64,000 nucleotides of DNA, taken from contig VXOJ01000011.1 of assembly GCA_009840115.1 (NCBI GenBank), forward strand, positions 124,001-188,000, in the 5' to 3' direction. Below are positions 60,747-64,000 of this stretch, piece after piece. A program made the translations under genes and the position numbers. The stretch comes from Gemmatimonadales bacterium. GTDB taxonomy: Bacteria > Gemmatimonadota > Gemmatimonadetes > Palauibacterales > Palauibacteraceae. The notes below the pieces were generated by a model. It saw nothing but the letters and a program-made list of their open reading frames with translations. It was not told where the DNA came from and ran no database searches. Within the stretch, counting starts at the first letter, position 1. Every line of letters begins with the position of its first letter.

Positions 60747-61757
60747 TCAGCTGCCGCCGGGCCAGAGTGCGGCCCGCTGCCGGAAGACGGACGGGTCCGC
60801 GCGCCATTCCGCAAAGCCTGTACGGCGTTCGTCGGTCAGCCAGTTGATTCGGGCATCGATGCAGGCCAGCAGATCGCGGTCGTCCGCATCCAGCGCGAAC
60901 CCCCCGAATTCGGCGAGGGAATCCCGGGCGGTCACAGTGAACTCTCCGCCCGACCTGTGCGCGGCCTCGCCGCTGCCGATTTCCCCCTGGGCCACGGCGT
61001 CGATGCGGCCATCGCGCAGGGCGTCGAACAATTCCCGATCGCCGGACTCCCGGCCAAGGTACACCACCTGCGGCATGTCGCCGGATGGGGGGTGAAGGCG
61101 GGTTCGGCCCCCAAGGACGGGCGATGCCATTGCGGCCGTGATCGTAAACGCCCCCGTCCCATCCGCCACGACCGTGCCGGCCGGCGTCTCCACGCGCGTC
61201 CCCGCCCGGAGCACGCCGGAACCGTCCACGATTCCCGTGATCTGGAGCAGCCGTGCCTCTCCCGTCGTCCCCGGAAGGACGCCCACGCGCACCGCGCTCG
61301 TGAGCGCGTCGTAGGAGGAGAGCCGCGCGGAATCCTCGCTTCGCACCAGGAGCGACTGGCGGAAAGCGATGTGGCCGGACGTGAACGCGACCGCCCGGGC
61401 GCCGGTATCGTCGAGCGTCCGTGACTCGAGAATCGTGATGCCGCCGCCGGCCATGTCGAAGTCCGGCGTCGCGGGCAGAAGCCAGATTCCGGGCCAGTCG
61501 GCGATCGGGCGGCGCACGAAGGAGAGTCCGGTACCGGGCATGGCTTCGAGCGCGCTGAGGAGGTCGGCTTCGTAGCCCATGTGCCGACTGAACCCGGGCG
61601 AGTTGGGGTCCTCGTCCGCGCTGTAGCTGACGGGCGCGAAGAGTGCGTAGAACGCCACCGTGAGAGGAGCGTCGCCGCACGTGGCCGACAGCGGCGGCTC
61701 CACGGCGCCTCCGCAGCCCACACCGACGAGCGCAAGCCCGGCCAGCAGCCGCCGCAT
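60747..61757 (-). CDS. Periplasmic solute-binding lipoprotein (family 3-like)
   Basis: A 336-residue lipoprotein (lipobox GVGC, Cys at 15) with the two-lobe family 3 binding fold: MGYEADLLSALEAM, DFDMAGGGITILESR, RVGVLPGTTGEARL and LFDALRDGRIDAVAQGEIGSGEA. Homologues include amino acid receptors and periplasmic cyclohexadienyl dehydratases. About 50 residues between the lobes (GIVDGSGVLRAGTR to LGGRTRLHPP) look inserted. No transporter genes are adjacent. Confidence 0.8.
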   Translation of the reverse strand: MRRLLAGLALVGVGCGGAVEPPLSATCGDAPLTVAFYALFAPVSYSADEDPNSPGFSRHMGYEADLLSALEAMPGTGLSFVRRPIADWPGIWLLPATPDFDMAGGGITILESRTLDDTGARAVAFTSGHIAFRQSLLVRSEDSARLSSYDALTSAVRVGVLPGTTGEARLLQITGIVDGSGVLRAGTRVETPAGTVVADGTGAFTITAAMASPVLGGRTRLHPPSGDMPQVVYLGRESGDRELFDALRDGRIDAVAQGEIGSGEAAHRSGGEFTVTARDSLAEFGGFALDADDRDLLACIDARINWLTDERRTGFAEWRADPSVFRQRAALWPGGS

Positions 61758-61950
61758 GATCGACTCTGTCGCCTTGAACTTCAGCTCGACACCTCGCTCG
61801 GCCGTCGGCCCGCAGTGAGACCGCGTTTTCGCATGTGTTCGGAAACGGTATTCTTCACGAGCCGACTCCCGCCAGAGAGCGGCATCCTGTGCCCCTGGCG
61901 GCCGACGACGACGACCGCCGAAAGATCCGACTCAAGGAGACGCAGCCGCC

Positions 61951-63291
61951 ATGTACGCACGATATGCCCGGAACATCACCGGATTCATCGTCTCCGCCCT
62001 GTTCGGCATGGCCATCGTCGGGGGTATCCCGACTGTGGCGACGGCCCAGGCGCCGGGTGACGACGTGCGGCGCCTCGCCGAACATCCCGCGGTGCGGAGC
62101 GCCTTCAGGGTCATCGAGGAACTCGAGCCGAGGACGATCCGCGAACTCATCGAACTCACGGAGGTTCCGGCGCCCCCATTCATGGAGGACGAGCGCGCCC
62201 GGGTCTACGCGGAGTGGCTTCGCGAGGCCGGGGCCGACTCCGTGTTCATCGACGAGGAGGGCAACGCGATCGGGATCCGATACGGCCGGGGCGGCGCGCG
62301 GGGATCGACGCCCGAGGGGGAGCGGCGGACGGTGGCGCTGTCGGGACACCTGGACACGGTGTTCCCGGCGGACGTCGACGTGACGGTCACGCAGCGCGGG
62401 GACACGCTCTTCGCCCCCGGCATCGGCGACGATACGCGCGGCCTCATCGCGGTCCTCACCGTGCTGCGGGCGCTCGAGGCCGCCGGCATCGAGACGGAGG
62501 CGGACGTTCAGTTCATCGGGACGGTCGGGGAGGAAGGGCTCGGCGACCTGCGCGGGATGAAGTACCTGTTTCGCGAGGGCGCGGACCCCATCCACACCTG
62601 GATCGACATCGACGGCACGGGGCTGGGGCGGATCGTGAACAAGGGGCTCGGTTCCCATCGTTTCCGCGTGACGTTCCGGGGCCCCGGCGGACACTCCTGG
62701 GGCGCGTTCGGGATGGCCAGCCCCGCCCATGCGCTGGGCCGCGGGATCCGCCATTTCCAGGACGTGGCCGACACGCTCACGCGATCGGGCCCGCGCACGA
62801 GCTACAACGTGGGGCGGCTCGGCGGCGGCACCTCGGTCAACTCGATTCCGTTCGAGGCGTGGATGGAGGTGGACATGCGCTCGGAGAGCGAGGAGAGCCT
62901 CGCGCGCATCGACGCCGCCTTCCGGGATGCGATGCGCCGGGCGCTGGCGGAGGAGAACGCCCTGCGCCGGGCCGGGCCCGAGATCGAACTCGTACTGGAC
63001 CAGATCGGGGACCGTCCGTCGGGAGAGGTCGCGGACGACCATCCTCTCGTCGAAAGGGCCCTCGCGGTCATGCCGCTGTTCGGGGCGGTGCCCGCGCTGA
63101 CCCGTTCGTCGACGGACTCGAACATCCCGATTTCCCTGGGCATCCCCGCGGTGACGATCGGGAGCGGGGGCATCGGGAGCGGGGCCCACTCGCCCGGCGA
63201 ATGGTGGATCAACCGTGACGGCCACCTCGGGATCCAGGCGAACCTCCTCCTGCTGGTGAGCGAGGCGGGCCTGGCCGAGCCCATCCCCTGA
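61951..63291 (+). CDS. Secreted M20-family metallopeptidase
   Basis: The 446-residue protein has a long signal peptide (NITGFIVSALFGMAIVGG, cleavage near ATAQA). Metal ligands are visible in SGHLDTVFP, GIGDDTRG, GTVGEEGLGD and the dimerisation domain follows GGHSWGAFG. This is closest to peptidase T-like or carboxypeptidase M20 enzymes, acting on peptides outside the cytoplasm. Its stop overlaps the start of the permease gene, suggesting that products are imported. Confidence 0.9.
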   Translation: MYARYARNITGFIVSALFGMAIVGGIPTVATAQAPGDDVRRLAEHPAVRSAFRVIEELEPRTIRELIELTEVPAPPFMEDERARVYAEWLREAGADSVFIDEEGNAIGIRYGRGGARGSTPEGERRTVALSGHLDTVFPADVDVTVTQRGDTLFAPGIGDDTRGLIAVLTVLRALEAAGIETEADVQFIGTVGEEGLGDLRGMKYLFREGADPIHTWIDIDGTGLGRIVNKGLGSHRFRVTFRGPGGHSWGAFGMASPAHALGRGIRHFQDVADTLTRSGPRTSYNVGRLGGGTSVNSIPFEAWMEVDMRSESEESLARIDAAFRDAMRRALAEENALRRAGPEIELVLDQIGDRPSGEVADDHPLVERALAVMPLFGAVPALTRSSTDSNIPISLGIPAVTIGSGGIGSGAHSPGEWWINRDGHLGIQANLLLLVSEAGLAEPIP

Positions 63292-64000
63292 GCACTTCCA
63301 GGGCGCGGTTCGGCCTCCACACGGCGGCGGCGGTCGTCGTCGCCAACATGATCGGGACCGGCGTCTTCACGAGCCTCGGGTTCCAGCTCGAGTCTCTGAG
63401 ATCCGGGTTCGCCCTGCTCATGCTGTGGGTCGTGGGCGGGGTCGCGGCCGTGTGCGGCGCGCTCACCTACGCCGAACTGGGGTCGACGATCCGGCGCTCC
63501 GGGGGCGAATACACGTTCCTCTCGCACATCTACCACCCCGCCGCCGGCTTCGTCTCCGGCTGGATCTCGGCCACGATCGGGTTCGCGGCCCCCACGGCGC
63601 TGGCCGCGATCACGTTCGGGACCTACCTCTCGTCCGTCTTTCCGGTACTTCCGGCCCGGTGGCTCGCGGTGGGGCTCGTCATGCTGCTCTCGGTCGTCCA
63701 TGGCCGCACGCACCGCACCTCGGGCGGCTTTCAGCGCTGGTCGACGACGGCCAAGGTGGCGCTGATCCTCGCCTTCGTCGCGGCCGGGCTGTCCTTCGTC
63801 GCGGAACCTCGGGAAGTCGGCGTGCTCCCCTCGGCGGACGGCGTGTCGAACGTGTTCTCCGCAGGGTTCGCCGTGTCGCTCATCTTCGTGTCGTACTCGT
63901 ATTCGGGCTGGAACGCCGCGACGTACGTGACGGGCGAACTCCGCGACCCGCGGCGGACGCTCCCCCGCGCGCTGGCGGCAGGGACGCTGCTGGTGATGCT
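63288..64000 (+). CDS. APC-family amino acid permease (N-terminal part)
   Basis: The gene runs off the right edge. The first helix (FGLHTAAAVVVANMIGTGVFTSLG) holds the APC substrate motif GTGVF, followed by further helices and the conserved GGEYTFLSHIYHPAAGFVSGW and YSGWNAATYVTGELRDP. No ATG, GTG or TTG is available in this frame ahead of helix 1; CTG at 63288, overlapping the upstream stop as CTGA, is the only nearby near-cognate start. It likely imports amino acids released by the M20 peptidase. Confidence 0.85.
   Translation, partial: MSTSRARFGLHTAAAVVVANMIGTGVFTSLGFQLESLRSGFALLMLWVVGGVAAVCGALTYAELGSTIRRSGGEYTFLSHIYHPAAGFVSGWISATIGFAAPTALAAITFGTYLSSVFPVLPARWLAVGLVMLLSVVHGRTHRTSGGFQRWSTTAKVALILAFVAAGLSFVAEPREVGVLPSADGVSNVFSAGFAVSLIFVSYSYSGWNAATYVTGELRDPRRTLPRALAAGTLLVM

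Overview
The window is a GC-rich (roughly two-thirds G+C by eye) bacterial chromosome segment. An alternative complex III operon, lipoprotein-type secreted hydrolases, long-form HisG and the general protein flavour point to Gemmatimonadota, possibly a marine or host-associated lineage. That placement is inference: there is no rRNA in the window and no search was run.

Layout. Positions 1-8.5 kb hold a partial acetamidase, a beta-propeller lipoprotein, a DUF1499 gene, and a tightly overlapped five-gene minus-strand operon: hyuA, a small membrane protein, a sodium:solute symporter, hyuB and an FAD amine oxidase. It looks built to import and open a cyclic amide such as a hydantoin or 5-oxoproline. 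Positions 8.6-18.5 kb carry a Tat-exported CocE hydrolase, an amidohydrolase, a DUF6580 plus BtuF-like pair, tRNA-Pro(GGG), an ArsR-methyltransferase fusion directly ahead of ahcY, an outer-membrane barrel protein, decayed toxin-antitoxin (TA) junctions and an SDR. thrS follows, with an apparent ATC start.

Positions 20.6-29.6 kb are accessory DNA: a heme-binding cyclase-fold protein, two PIN-toxin modules, hicAB, an orphan antitoxin-like gene, a truncated higA, a zinc-ribbon protein, an endonuclease III-like protein, small hypotheticals and gene scraps. The region ends at six tRNA genes (Pro, Gly, Thr, Ala, Asp, Val). A 17-nt copy of the tRNA-Pro(CGG) 3' end lies 118 bp away, like an integration scar. 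No integrase or transposase is visible.

Positions 30.5-38.2 kb are the actABCDEF operon (quinol:electron-acceptor oxidoreductase), without a linked terminal oxidase. Then come a coiled-coil protein, sucA, an MBL hydrolase, a PlsC-like acyltransferase, a second amidohydrolase with poor metal ligands, MscS, a DUF411 lipoprotein, a ZIP-like membrane protein, a class A PBP and a threonine dehydratase.

Positions 50.5-57.4 kb are the highlight: a histidine operon headed by a His-containing leader peptide with a terminator/antiterminator attenuator, then hisG-hisC-hisB-hisH-hisF and one 881-residue HisA-HisI-HisE-HisD fusion whose last three modules share the order and distinctive motifs of fungal HIS4. 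The end of the window has an ECF sigma/anti-sigma/YbjQ operon, a serine hydrolase, a solute-binding lipoprotein, an M20 peptidase and the start of an APC permease that seems to begin at CTG.
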